The notes under the pieces: model-generated
Databases searched by the model: none
The model's input: the letters and a program-made list of their open reading frames with translations, nothing else
What the model was told of the DNA's origin: nothing
Made by a program: the position numbers and the translations under genes
In this document: in pieces, positions 1 to 7,439 of the stretch
Numbering within the stretch: position 1 is the first letter of the stretch
Layout: each line of letters opens with the position of its first letter
DNA from: Campylobacteraceae bacterium
GTDB taxonomy: Bacteria > Campylobacterota > Campylobacteria > Campylobacterales > Campylobacteraceae
Assembly: GCA_031256525.1 (NCBI GenBank)
Contig: JAIRQK010000136.1
Coordinates: 1-16,422, forward strand
Length of the DNA: 16,422 nt
Direction: 5' to 3'

Positions 1-618
1 AGTAGCATCAAGTACAAACTCTATTTTTGGATTGTTTTTTGCTTTTTCAACCGTTGATGGAGATGCTCTAAAAGTGTCGCGTCTATGAATTACATACACT
101 TTTGAACATAAATTGGCTAAGAATATTGCCTCTTCAAGTGCAGTATCTCCACCACCTAAAACAGCTACCTCTTTATTTCTATAAAAAAAGCCATCACAGG
201 TTGCACAAAAACTTACCCCTCTTCCGTAAAACTTACTTTCACCATCTACATTAGACTTTTTTGGATTTGCACCTGTACAAACAATAACACTTTTTGATTT
301 TATAGTACTTTTGTCTTCAAGCAAAACATCAAACAACTTTCCGTTCTTACTAACTCTAATCACTGTCTTATTTTCAGTCTTAAGACCAAATCTTGAGCAT
401 TGTTCTGGCCATGCCTCCATAAGCTCCATACCACTAACTACTTTGGTTATTCCCGGATAGTTTTCTATCTCGCTACTTTTTGTTATCTGACCGCCAAGAA
501 CCGAATTTTCATACATAGTTACACTTTTTAATCCGCCACGCGTTGCGTACATACCAGCACTAAGTCCAGCAGGTCCTCCGCCAACAATAACCAAATCTAA
601 AACATCTTCATTTTTCAT
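1..618 (-). CDS. trxB: Thioredoxin reductase (C-terminus cut by window edge)
   Basis: The first 206 residues are present; the C-terminal third lies beyond base 1. It is a low-molecular-weight NADPH- and FAD-dependent thioredoxin reductase that keeps cytoplasmic thioredoxin reduced. The N-terminus carries the FAD-binding GGGPAG at residues 13-18. The redox-active CATC disulfide lies at C138/C141, close to its position in E. coli TrxB. A second nucleotide-binding motif, [10 protein letters not shown], and the NADP-type [10 protein letters not shown] follow. The ATG at 616-618 is preceded by AGGA about nine bases upstream. It lies downstream of trxA on the same strand, so its substrate is encoded next door. 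The 87-base gap to trxA holds an RNA hairpin (separate entry). Identification is secure. Confidence 0.95.
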   Translation of the reverse strand, partial: MKNEDVLDLVIVGGGPAGLSAGMYATRGGLKSVTMYENSVLGGQITKSSEIENYPGITKVVSGMELMEAWPEQCSRFGLKTENKTVIRVSKNGKLFDVLLEDKSTIKSKSVIVCTGANPKKSNVDGESKFYGRGVSFCATCDGFFYRNKEVAVLGGGDTALEEAIFLANLCSKVYVIHRRDTFRASPSTVEKAKNNPKIEFVLDAT

Positions 619-645
619 TGTTAAATTCCTAAAATATATCAAAAG

Positions 646-675
646 TGTCTGCATATAAAAATTGATACACAGACA
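646..675 (-). promoter_or_regulatory. RNA hairpin in the trxA-trxB spacer
   Basis: On the minus strand, TGTCTGTGTAT and ATATGCAGACA form an 11-bp stem around an 8-base T-rich loop. Two of the pairs are G-U, which become A-C mismatches in a plus-strand transcript, so the structure suits the trx mRNA only. T-rich sequence (CTTTTGATATATTTT) follows. It could be a weak terminator or attenuator that lowers trxB relative to trxA, or an mRNA processing site. The fold is seen; the role is inferred. Confidence 0.45.
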
Positions 676-705
676 AAAAAGAATTTAAATATAATTTTTA
701 CTTTT

Positions 706-1023
706 TTATAATAGCGACTGAATTTTATCTGCCAAAGACTGTTTTGAAGATGCTCCAATTAACTGGTCAACTAACTCACCATCTTTAAAAAATATAATCG
801 TAGGAATTGAACGAATTCCATATTTAACTGCTATATCCTGCTCTTCATCGGTATTAACTTTACAAACTTTAGCTTTACCATCAAAATCATTTGCAAGTTC
901 ATCAATGACAGGAGCAAGCATTCTACAAGGTCCACACCAAGGTGCCCAAAAATCAACTAATACTACGCCATTACTTACAGTTTCATCAAAATTTGAGGCT
1001 GTTAATTCAACATATTTTCCCAT
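706..1023 (-). CDS. trxA: Thioredoxin
   Basis: A 105-residue single-domain thioredoxin, the usual length. The catalytic WCGPC is at residues 29-33 (Cys30 and Cys33), preceded by the conserved DFWAP, and the cis-proline is Pro74 in the SIPT segment. There is no signal peptide, so it is a cytoplasmic disulfide reductase for enzymes such as ribonucleotide reductase and peroxiredoxins, recycled by the neighbouring TrxB. The ATG at 1021-1023 is preceded by AAAGGA at good spacing. A promoter-like sequence lies about 40 bases upstream in the gap after yraN, so trxA-trxB can probably be transcribed separately from the hom cluster. Confidence 0.97.
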   Translation of the reverse strand: MGKYVELTASNFDETVSNGVVLVDFWAPWCGPCRMLAPVIDELANDFDGKAKVCKVNTDEEQDIAVKYGIRSIPTIIFFKDGELVDQLIGASSKQSLADKIQSLL

Positions 1024-1058
1024 TTTTTTATCCTTTATTTAGATTTTAAACAACTGAA

Positions 1059-1088
1059 ATTATACACTCAAAACATTAAATAAAACAA
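1059..1088 (-). promoter_or_regulatory. Probable promoter of trxA-trxB
   Basis: The minus strand shows an extended -10 element, TGTATAAT (1059-1066), which contains a perfect TATAAT hexamer. A weak -35-like TTGTTT (1083-1088) sits 18 bases upstream. Weak -35 boxes with a strong -10 are typical of Campylobacterota. The predicted start leaves a leader of about 30 bases with AAAGGA before the trxA ATG. This is a motif match only. Confidence 0.55.
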
Positions 1089-1109
1089 AGTACCCTAAAT
1101 TAATAATTT

Positions 1110-1445
1110 TTAGTAATCAATATTTTTTATCCATTCAATTTTCTCACTATTTACCACAATAGCATCTATTTGGTAATCACAATTTAGTTCGTTTTGAATA
1201 TAGAAATAGTTTACTGTTTTTATAATTTTTTCTAATTTTTGCGAAGTAATTCTATGGAGTGCATCATAATTTTTTGAGGTTGACTTAACTTCTATAAAAT
1301 GCAGTAGATTCTCCTCTTTTGCGATAATGTCTATCTCGCCAAACCGAGAGTGAAAATTTCGTTCCAAAATCGTTAGTCCCTGCTTTTTTAAAAACTTTAC
1401 AGCTTTTTGTTCTGAATCTTTTCCAAAAATATTCGAATTAAAAAT
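1110..1445 (-). CDS. yraN: YraN/UPF0102 family nuclease-fold protein, apparent AUU start
   Basis: A UPF0102 (YraN) protein with a restriction-endonuclease-like core: RFGEIDIIAK followed by FIEVK. Members are about 110-120 residues; the biochemical role is unclear. The first standard start codon in frame is a TTG at 1365-1367, which would give 85 residues and remove the conserved N-terminal helix. That helix (GKDSEQKAVKFLKKQG, then LERNF) is encoded upstream in the same frame, back to the hom stop codon. No ATG, GTG or TTG exists there. I place the start at ATT (1443-1445), giving 111 residues; a strong GAGG lies 8 bases upstream inside the end of hom. Only 3 bases separate the hom TAG from this ATT, which suggests translational coupling. 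Stop readthrough from hom or a sequencing error are alternatives. Confidence 0.8.
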   Translation of the reverse strand: MFNSNIFGKDSEQKAVKFLKKQGLTILERNFHSRFGEIDIIAKEENLLHFIEVKSTSKNYDALHRITSQKLEKIIKTVNYFYIQNELNCDYQIDAIVVNSEKIEWIKNIDY

Positions 1446-1448
1446 AGT

Positions 1449-2726
1449 CTAATCCTCTATCCTAATTATCATTGGTTTTTCCAACATAAACTCTAAATTG
1501 GCTATTTTTTCAAGTGCTTTTTGAATGTCTGACTCTTTGCATGTATGTGTTGAAAAAAATAGAGTTGTATAATCATTTTCTTTGATTTCTGGTTTTTGTA
1601 AAAAACTATCAACTGAAATTTTGTGTTCTTGTAAAAGTTTAGATATTTTTGCCAAAACTCCAATTTCATCTTTAACTTTTACTCTAACATAATATTTTGT
1701 TTCTATATCTTTTTGAGGCATTAAAGTTAATTTTTCTTTATCTGGAGAGTAGATATAACCTAACATTGGAGAACTTTTATCTTCTCTTACAATATCTATA
1801 ATATCGGCAATCACGGCACTTGCTGTTGCATCTCCTCCAGCACCAGCACCATAATACATTGTCTCTCCAACAGAATCACCAACTATACTAACACCATTCA
1901 TAACACCATCAACTTTTGCTAACATTTTATCTTTAGGAACAAGGGCAGGATGAACTCTAAGCTCTACTTTTTTACCAATTTTTTTGGCAATTCCTAAAAG
2001 TTTGATGTTGTATTCGAAATCATTAGCAAAATAGATATCTTCTGGCGAAATATTTTCAATTCCTTCAATCAAAATATCTTCCGGTTTTGCATCAACTCCA
2101 TAAGCAATACTTGCAAGTATCAGCAATTTATGAGCAGTATCAAATCCACCAACATCAAATGTTGGGTCAGCTTCGGCATATCCAAGTTTTTGAGCTTCCT
2201 CTAAAGTATGTTTAAAATTTGCTTTTTCATTCATCATTTTTGACAAAATAAAGTTGCATGTACCGTTTATAATGCCTTTTATAGCTAATATTTGATTTGC
2301 ACTAAGTCCTTCTCTAAGAGCCTTGACAACAGGTATTCCTCCAGCAACACTCGCTTCAATGCCAATAGAAGTGTCCAAAACTCTCGCTTCTTGCTGCAAT
2401 TCATATCTATGATATGCTAAAAGTGCTTTATTTGCCGTGATAACTGTTTTACCTTTTTTTAGTATTTTTTTGACTACATTGTAAGCATTTTCAACACCGC
2501 CCATAAGTTCGATATAAATATCTATATCATCGCGGTCAAGCACTTCATTAATATCATCAGTTAGTTCAATATCAACATCTCTTTTTTTGTTTAAATTTTT
2601 TACAACACCAATAACTGGGACTATCTTTTTACCACTTCTTGCTTCAATTATTTTTGCATTTTTTTTAAGTATATTAGCAACACTACTTCCAACAGTGCCA
2701 ACGCCAATAATTGCCACTTTTATCAT
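1449..2726 (-). CDS. hom: Homoserine dehydrogenase
   Basis: A 425-residue monofunctional homoserine dehydrogenase. It reduces aspartate semialdehyde to homoserine, the branch point to threonine and methionine. The NAD(P)-binding GVGTVG is at residues 8-13, TANK at 97-100, and the family signature GYAEADPTFDVGGFDTAHK at 182-200 with the catalytic lysine at its end. A C-terminal ACT domain (about 345-420) is the usual site of allosteric control by threonine. There is no aspartokinase fusion. The ATG overlaps the stop of the aminotransferase gene as ATGA, so the two are translationally coupled. The TAG stop is in frame with the following yraN. Length and motifs are complete. Confidence 0.97.
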   Translation of the reverse strand: MIKVAIIGVGTVGSSVANILKKNAKIIEARSGKKIVPVIGVVKNLNKKRDVDIELTDDINEVLDRDDIDIYIELMGGVENAYNVVKKILKKGKTVITANKALLAYHRYELQQEARVLDTSIGIEASVAGGIPVVKALREGLSANQILAIKGIINGTCNFILSKMMNEKANFKHTLEEAQKLGYAEADPTFDVGGFDTAHKLLILASIAYGVDAKPEDILIEGIENISPEDIYFANDFEYNIKLLGIAKKIGKKVELRVHPALVPKDKMLAKVDGVMNGVSIVGDSVGETMYYGAGAGGDATASAVIADIIDIVREDKSSPMLGYIYSPDKEKLTLMPQKDIETKYYVRVKVKDEIGVLAKISKLLQEHKISVDSFLQKPEIKENDYTTLFFSTHTCKESDIQKALEKIANLEFMLEKPMIIRIED

Positions 2727-3940
2727 TTTGCTTCTTTTAATGAATTCAGATATTTTTTTATATTTCTTGCAGCTTGACGAATTCTATTTTCATTTTCAAT
2801 CAGGGCTATCCTCGCATATCCTTCACCATATTCGCCAAATCCAATGCCCGGACTAACCGCAACTTGAGCTTCAGTTAAAAGTTGCTTTGAAAACTCTAAA
2901 CTTCCCAAATGCATAGCACACTCTGGTAGCTTTGCCCAAATAAACATTGATGATTTTGGCTTTTTCATCTCCCACCCAGCATTGGTAAAGCATTCGCATA
3001 GAACATCTCTTCTTTTTCTGTAAATCTCTTTTATCTCTTCAACACAATCTTGCGGACCATCAATTGCTATTGTTGAAGCAACTTGAATCGGCGTAAACAT
3101 ACCATAGTCAAACCACGATTTTATTTTTTTAAGTGCAGCTATTATCTTTTTATTTCCAACAACAAAACCAACCCTCCAGCCGGGCATATTATAAGTTTTT
3201 GATAGAGTATAGCTCTCAACCGCAACATCTTTTGCACCTTCAACTTCAAATATAGATGGTGTTTTATATCCATCAAATGTCAATTCAGCATAAGCAATAT
3301 CACTTAAGATATAAAATCTCTCTTTTTTTGCAAGTACGACAAGCTCCTCATAAAACCCTTTTTCGACTGTAACTGTCGTTGGATTGTGTGGAAAATTTAC
3401 AACCACATATTTCGGTTTTGGAAAACTCTCCGCAATTGCTTTTTTTAATTTTTCAAAAAACAGTTTTGTGTCAAGTTCAAAACTATCATTAAAATCCAAA
3501 CTCAATGTATGTACATTTGCTCCGGCAATAATAAATGCATATGAGTGGATAGGATATGCAGGATCAGGCACAATTGCAACATCACCCGGATTTGTTATGG
3601 CTTGAACCATATGCACATAACCCTCTTTACTTCCTAATGTTACAACTGCTTCGGTATTTGGGTCAAGTTCAGCTCCATATTTTCTTTTGTACCAATTGCA
3701 AATTGCGAGTCTTAATTTATAAATGCCTTGGCTTGCAGAATAGCCGTGTGTTTTTGGTCTATTTGCTGATTCTATAAGTTTATCAACTATGTGTTGTGGC
3801 GTTCTTCCATCTGGATTTCCCATGGAAAAATCGATTATGTCTTCGCCATTTTGTCTTGCTTTTAATTTTAGCTCATTAATAACTGCAAAAATATAATTTG
3901 GCAATCTCTCTATTGTATTGAAACGAATCTCATCAAACAT
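2723..3940 (-). CDS. PLP-dependent class I/II aminotransferase (aspartate / LL-diaminopimelate aminotransferase-like)
   Basis: A complete 405-residue fold-type I aminotransferase. Visible landmarks are the NFPHNPTT segment around residue 182 (PLP-binding Asn), SDIAYAEL at 213-220 with the Asp and Tyr that contact the cofactor, the Schiff-base Lys248 in SYTLSK, and a C-terminal YARIAL with the carboxylate-binding Arg. The subgroup resembles proteins annotated as LL-diaminopimelate, alanine or aspartate aminotransferases. Substrate cannot be settled from sequence, so no symbol is given. Placement directly before hom with an ATGA overlap suggests a role in the aspartate family of amino acids (lysine, threonine, methionine). 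The ATG has AAGGAAG about 6 bases upstream. From memory, C. jejuni Cj0150c occupies the same place. Confidence 0.9.
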   Translation of the reverse strand: MFDEIRFNTIERLPNYIFAVINELKLKARQNGEDIIDFSMGNPDGRTPQHIVDKLIESANRPKTHGYSASQGIYKLRLAICNWYKRKYGAELDPNTEAVVTLGSKEGYVHMVQAITNPGDVAIVPDPAYPIHSYAFIIAGANVHTLSLDFNDSFELDTKLFFEKLKKAIAESFPKPKYVVVNFPHNPTTVTVEKGFYEELVVLAKKERFYILSDIAYAELTFDGYKTPSIFEVEGAKDVAVESYTLSKTYNMPGWRVGFVVGNKKIIAALKKIKSWFDYGMFTPIQVASTIAIDGPQDCVEEIKEIYRKRRDVLCECFTNAGWEMKKPKSSMFIWAKLPECAMHLGSLEFSKQLLTEAQVAVSPGIGFGEYGEGYARIALIENENRIRQAARNIKKYLNSLKEAK

Positions 3941-3960
3941 CTTAACTTCCTTAAGTTTTT

Positions 3961-4770
3961 TTATTCTAAAGTTATTTTTATCCCTCTTTTTATGTTATCA
4001 AGGGTATATCTATCTTCTATTTTTATGTAATGTGCTTTTTTTGGCACAGAGACATTTAAAACAGCTTTTTTATCGCTCTCTTCGATTTTATTTAAAAAAT
4101 TCAACCCCTCATCATAAAATGTAACTTTTGGATACCAATAATCAGCAATATGACTTCTTATGATTACTTTTTCTACACTGTCTAACTTTACCCAATAAGC
4201 TGAAAAAGGTTTTGTAAGTTCATGTTGTATATTTTTTTGGAGTTTCAAAGCATCTATCTTTGTGTTTTGAGTATTTATTTTATAACTCCACCTATTATCA
4301 TTTTTTGTAATATCCTCTATAAAACAGCCTCTTTGTCTTAAGTTCTCTTCTAAAACTATAGGATTTGGTACATGTTGAGTAGAAATATCAATATGCCACT
4401 CTAAACCATTAGATGATTTAACCATTTTTTTTGTTAGAAAAAAGCTATACCCCATTGATGTTAAAGACTCATGGATAACTTTCAAAGATATCAAAGGATT
4501 GAAGTCGATATAAAAAACAAGTTCAACATCTTTTGGCTCTTTTGAATATAGACTCAATAATCCATTTTTATTTAAAGTTTTTATAACGCTCAATGTATCA
4601 ACATCACTATTTTTATAGTAATTTTCTCTTGGTACAAACAGAAAACGAATTAAATTTTTTGAACTCTCATATTTTTTTGCATCCATAAATGTTGCTATAT
4701 TATCATCTAAAGCATCTGCGTTTGCAAATATAAATAGGCTTAACAAAAACAGTATGTATTTTTTCACCAA
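3961..4770 (-). CDS. Putative periplasmic protein of unknown function
   Basis: A 269-residue protein beginning with a classical signal peptide: MVKK, a Leu/Phe-rich core, then ANA-DA, with cleavage probably after residue 18 or 20. I do not recognise a catalytic motif. The mature part is charged, mixed alpha/beta, with aromatic-rich strands such as YSFFLTKK and RWSYKINT, and a single Cys near its middle. It overlaps the upstream RodZ-like gene by 7 bases and lies 20 bases before the aminotransferase. The overlap and, from memory, the same pair in C. jejuni (Cj0152c-Cj0151c, both unnamed envelope proteins) suggest the two act together. A role in the cell envelope is inference. Confidence 0.75.
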   Translation of the reverse strand: MVKKYILFLLSLFIFANADALDDNIATFMDAKKYESSKNLIRFLFVPRENYYKNSDVDTLSVIKTLNKNGLLSLYSKEPKDVELVFYIDFNPLISLKVIHESLTSMGYSFFLTKKMVKSSNGLEWHIDISTQHVPNPIVLEENLRQRGCFIEDITKNDNRWSYKINTQNTKIDALKLQKNIQHELTKPFSAYWVKLDSVEKVIIRSHIADYWYPKVTFYDEGLNFLNKIEESDKKAVLNVSVPKKAHYIKIEDRYTLDNIKRGIKITLE

Positions 4771-5573
4771 TCTCTTCCCCTATTTAAATTTCTAAAATCA
4801 CTTCTATCTATCTCTTTTATGGTACCGTTTTTTACATACAAGTATCTCTTGGCAGTTGAACCATAATCTAAAATTTCACCATTTTCACTTTCGACTTTAA
4901 AAAATCCATGTCCAGCCAAAATAAGTTGCTCTTTTGTCAAATCAATCTCAAAACTACTACTCTGCTCAAAAGCCTCTCTGCCAAAAGTATTCAAATTTAT
5001 TAAACCAATCCAAAGATTGCCATTTGGTTTTAAAATAGCTTTTTTGCTTGTTATCACACTTTCAACATCATCATTAGTTGTTGCATCGGAAAGCTCTTCA
5101 GTAACATTATCAGTAGTTGTATTTTCATCATTTGCATCATCACTGATCAAATCCGCACTTGTCGCGTTCTCCACAGCTTGTGTGAATATTGTATCAGTAG
5201 TAGTAGGCAAGATATTGCTATTTCTGTTATAAAAATATGAGTATAAAAATCCACCAAGTAACACAATAAATACGACAATTAAAAGAATGTATGTTTTATT
5301 GTGCCAAAAGTTTGGTTTTGTATCGATAAATAACTGCTCATCTGCCACTTCATCTTCATTTTCTTTGAGATACTCTTCGAACTCTTTCGCCCAATTACTG
5401 AGATCCAAATTGTATTCGCGTTTTAAAATTTTTACAAATCCCAAAGTATTTGCTCTATTTAAGTTCGCAAAATCTTTATCCACCATTCTTTGTAAATATT
5501 TAACTTCTATGTATGTTTTCCTTGAAACTTCTTTTAACCCTATCTCTTTTAAAACTTTTATATCGCTACTCAT
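4764..5573 (-). CDS. RodZ-like membrane protein (cytoplasmic HTH, one TM, periplasmic domain)
   Basis: A 269-residue bitopic protein. Residues about 10-60 resemble the RodZ-type helix-turn-helix: a GLKEVSRKT start, then YLQRM, a DFANL turn, then GFVKIL and YNLDLS. An acidic stretch follows, then one transmembrane helix at about 94-114 (ILLIVVFIVLLGGFL), an Asp/Thr/Ser-rich linker at about 120-175, and a C-terminal domain of about 90 residues beginning NLWIGL with a GHGFF motif, comparable in place to the RodZ C-terminal domain (DUF4115). RodZ proteins link the MreB cytoskeleton to the cell-wall machinery. The architecture supports a RodZ relative, but identity is low by eye, so no symbol is given. 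Its ATG overlaps the rlmB stop as ATGA, and its own end overlaps the periplasmic gene by 7 bases. Confidence 0.75.
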   Translation of the reverse strand: MSSDIKVLKEIGLKEVSRKTYIEVKYLQRMVDKDFANLNRANTLGFVKILKREYNLDLSNWAKEFEEYLKENEDEVADEQLFIDTKPNFWHNKTYILLIVVFIVLLGGFLYSYFYNRNSNILPTTTDTIFTQAVENATSADLISDDANDENTTTDNVTEELSDATTNDDVESVITSKKAILKPNGNLWIGLINLNTFGREAFEQSSSFEIDLTKEQLILAGHGFFKVESENGEILDYGSTAKRYLYVKNGTIKEIDRSDFRNLNRGRDW

Positions 5574-6262
5574 AATGTTTTCATCCTATAGCACAGTATC
5601 GCAGCAGCAGCACTAACATTTAAAGAATCAAAACCTTTCTTTATATCAATGCTGACTACCTCATCACTTTTTTCAAGCACCTTTTTTGAAAGCCCAAAGC
5701 CTTCACTACCCAACAACAAAACCCTCTTTTTGTCAAATTCAACACCATCGATATTAACACCATTCATATCAGCGGCATAAATTTTATATTTCGAAACTTT
5801 TAATTCATTTATAACATCTAAAACATTAAATACCGAACAAATTGGAACTTCAAACGCCGCTGCACTACTCGTTCTTATAATGCTCTCTAATTTCAATTCT
5901 CTTATACCGCAAACTATAATCCCACTAGCCCCAAAGAGATAAGCACTTCTTATAATAGCACCAATATTTCCAACATCTGTAACACCGCTTAAAACTACCA
6001 AAAACTCTTCATTTTTTAAAGAACTAAGCTCCACCAATCTTAGTGGTTCAATTTGAGCCAAAAATCCCTGATGATTTCCACCACGAGCCAAAGCCTGAGC
6101 TTTTTTCTCATCTAATTTTTCAATTCGCACATTTAGTTTGGCAATTTTAGAGAATATTTTTTTGTCACACTCTTTTGCCAAATACACCACTTCAATCTTT
6201 TTCGGGTATTTTTCTAACAAATGTAAAAAAAGTTGTTTACCATAAACTATCATAGTAAACAT
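5570..6262 (-). CDS. rlmB: TrmH/SpoU-family 23S rRNA 2'-O-methyltransferase (RlmB)
   Basis: A SPOUT-class SAM-dependent RNA methyltransferase, most likely acting on the guanosine-2251 position of 23S rRNA. All three family motifs are present: DVGNIGAIIRSA (96-107), LLLGSEGFGLS (182-192) and SLNVSAAAAI (213-222), which form the trefoil-knot cofactor site. A short N-terminal substrate-binding region contains NHQGFLA at 63-69. The listed ATG (6260-6262) gives 230 residues. The family normally begins close to MIVYGKQ, so the internal ATG at 6251-6253 (227 residues) may be the true start; neither has a clear Shine-Dalgarno. The gene sits 31 bases after rsmI and is coupled to the RodZ-like gene by an ATGA overlap. 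Confidence 0.92.
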   Translation of the reverse strand: MFTMIVYGKQLFLHLLEKYPKKIEVVYLAKECDKKIFSKIAKLNVRIEKLDEKKAQALARGGNHQGFLAQIEPLRLVELSSLKNEEFLVVLSGVTDVGNIGAIIRSAYLFGASGIIVCGIRELKLESIIRTSSAAAFEVPICSVFNVLDVINELKVSKYKIYAADMNGVNIDGVEFDKKRVLLLGSEGFGLSKKVLEKSDEVVSIDIKKGFDSLNVSAAAAILCYRMKTL

Positions 6263-6293
6263 TTTACATTAAAATCACTTAAATATAATCTAA

Positions 6294-7121
6294 TTACTCT
6301 TTAGTTAGTCTATCATACCATTTATTTGAACTGATTCCTGTTATTTTTGACAATAATTTTGCTTTTTGCTTGTTTGGAATATTTAATGGCAAAATATCAT
6401 TTTCATCTAAATTAGTATGTATTTTTGTAAAACTACCTTTTCCTTTAATGACTATCGCATATTCACCATTAAGATTTGAAGTTTTTAGTTTTTCATAAAC
6501 TTCTAAAACAGAACCTAAAAAATGTATTTCATATTTTTTTGTTGCCTCTTTTATGACAAAAATCTCTCTATTTGGTTCAATATTTTTTAAATCTTCGATA
6601 GATTTTACAATCCTATGAGTCGATTCATAGATAATTACATTGCAAGTAAAATCTAAAATTTTCTTATATGCACTTTTTCTAGCCTCACTTTTGTGTGGTA
6701 AAAACCCGTAAAAATAAAAATCACTTCCATCAAATCCACTTGCAACAAGAGCCAAAAGTGCAGCGTTTGCACCGGGTAAAACCTCATATTTTATATTATT
6801 GTCTTGAGCAAATTTAACCAATAAATTTCCCGGGTCACTAATGCATGGCATTCCCGCATCACTCACATATAAAAAGTCTTTATTTAAAAACTCTTGGGGG
6901 TTTAACTCTTTTATAATTTCTTGTTCATTGTGTGAGTGAAATGAGATAAACTTTTGCTCAATTTGATTTTGAATGTTGTGTTTTTCTTTTAAAAGTGTAA
7001 TGAGTTTTTTCGTATTCCTTGTATCTTCACAAAAAATCAGAGAGGTTGTAGTAAGAAGCCTTAAGCCTCTTACTGTTATGTCGTCCAAATTCCCTATTGG
7101 GGTAGGAACAAAATATAGCAA
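6294..7121 (-). CDS. rsmI: 16S rRNA (cytidine-1402) 2'-O-methyltransferase
   Basis: A 275-residue tetrapyrrole-methylase-fold protein. It methylates the ribose of C1402 in the decoding centre of 16S rRNA. Diagnostic segments are PTPIGNLDDIT near the N-terminus, CEDTRNT at about 31-37, SDAGMPCISDPG at 87-98, and EVLPGANAALLALVASG followed by FYFYGFLPHK. The start codon is TTG (7119-7121): the frame is closed by a TAG two codons upstream and the sequence then matches the family start (LYFVPTPIGN). The upstream ribosome-binding signal is weak. It lies 10 bases after rpmE, so reinitiation from rpmE translation is plausible. Length is typical. Confidence 0.96.
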   Translation of the reverse strand: MLYFVPTPIGNLDDITVRGLRLLTTTSLIFCEDTRNTKKLITLLKEKHNIQNQIEQKFISFHSHNEQEIIKELNPQEFLNKDFLYVSDAGMPCISDPGNLLVKFAQDNNIKYEVLPGANAALLALVASGFDGSDFYFYGFLPHKSEARKSAYKKILDFTCNVIIYESTHRIVKSIEDLKNIEPNREIFVIKEATKKYEIHFLGSVLEVYEKLKTSNLNGEYAIVIKGKGSFTKIHTNLDENDILPLNIPNKQKAKLLSKITGISSNKWYDRLTKE

Positions 7122-7131
7122 ATGCTAAAAC

Positions 7132-7332
7132 TTATTTCATATTGTATTTTTTCTTGAACTTCTCAACGCGTCCAGCAGAATCAACAATTTTTTCGCTTCC
7201 TGTAAAAAATGGGTGGCAGCTACTGCAAATATCAATTCTCAATTCTGGAGTATTTGACATAGTTGCAAAGCTATTTCCACAAGCACATGTAACTGTACAA
7301 GCTACGTATTCTGGATGAATCTCTTTTTTCAT
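7132..7332 (-). CDS. rpmE: 50S ribosomal protein L31
   Basis: A 66-residue ribosomal protein L31 of the zinc-binding (C+) type. The likely ligands are a CAC pair near residues 16-18 and the CSSC motif at 36-39; an additional Cys is at residue 12. L31 sits on the 50S subunit and bridges to 30S. Keeping the four Cys means this is the zinc form rather than the Cys-less paralogue induced by Zur in some bacteria. The ATG at 7330-7332 is preceded by AAGGAAACG. A good promoter lies about 75-100 bases upstream, making this the first gene of the rpmE-rsmI-rlmB and downstream cluster. Confidence 0.97.
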   Translation of the reverse strand: MKKEIHPEYVACTVTCACGNSFATMSNTPELRIDICSSCHPFFTGSEKIVDSAGRVEKFKKKYNMK

Positions 7333-7406
7333 TTCTCGTTTCCTTAAATTAATTATAATCCTTCAAAATCATAGCTGTTTAATTATATTTCATAAGAAGG
7401 GACTGG

Positions 7407-7435
7407 ATTATATCAAAAAGTTATTGATATTTCAA
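7407..7435 (-). promoter_or_regulatory. Sigma-70-type promoter of the rpmE cluster
   Basis: The minus strand shows -35 TTGAAA (7430-7435), a 17-base spacer and a perfect -10 TATAAT (7407-7412). The predicted start near 7400 gives a leader of about 68 bases before rpmE. Two inverted repeats overlap the element: TATCAA-N7-TTGATA across the spacer (7411-7429) and ATTGA-TATT-TCAAT over the -35 (7423-7436). These could be operators. The rest of the 107-base rsmE-rpmE gap shows nothing else clear. Confidence 0.7.
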
Positions 7436-7439
7436 TATA

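Noticed and set aside
1365..1367. TTG as the yraN start (85 residues)
   Set aside because: It removes the conserved N-terminal helix and part of the strand before LERNF, although the upstream frame encodes that helix.
7352..7357. Second TATAAT just upstream of rpmE
   Set aside because: It would leave a leader of only about 13 bases and has no matching -35; the element at 7407-7435 is better.
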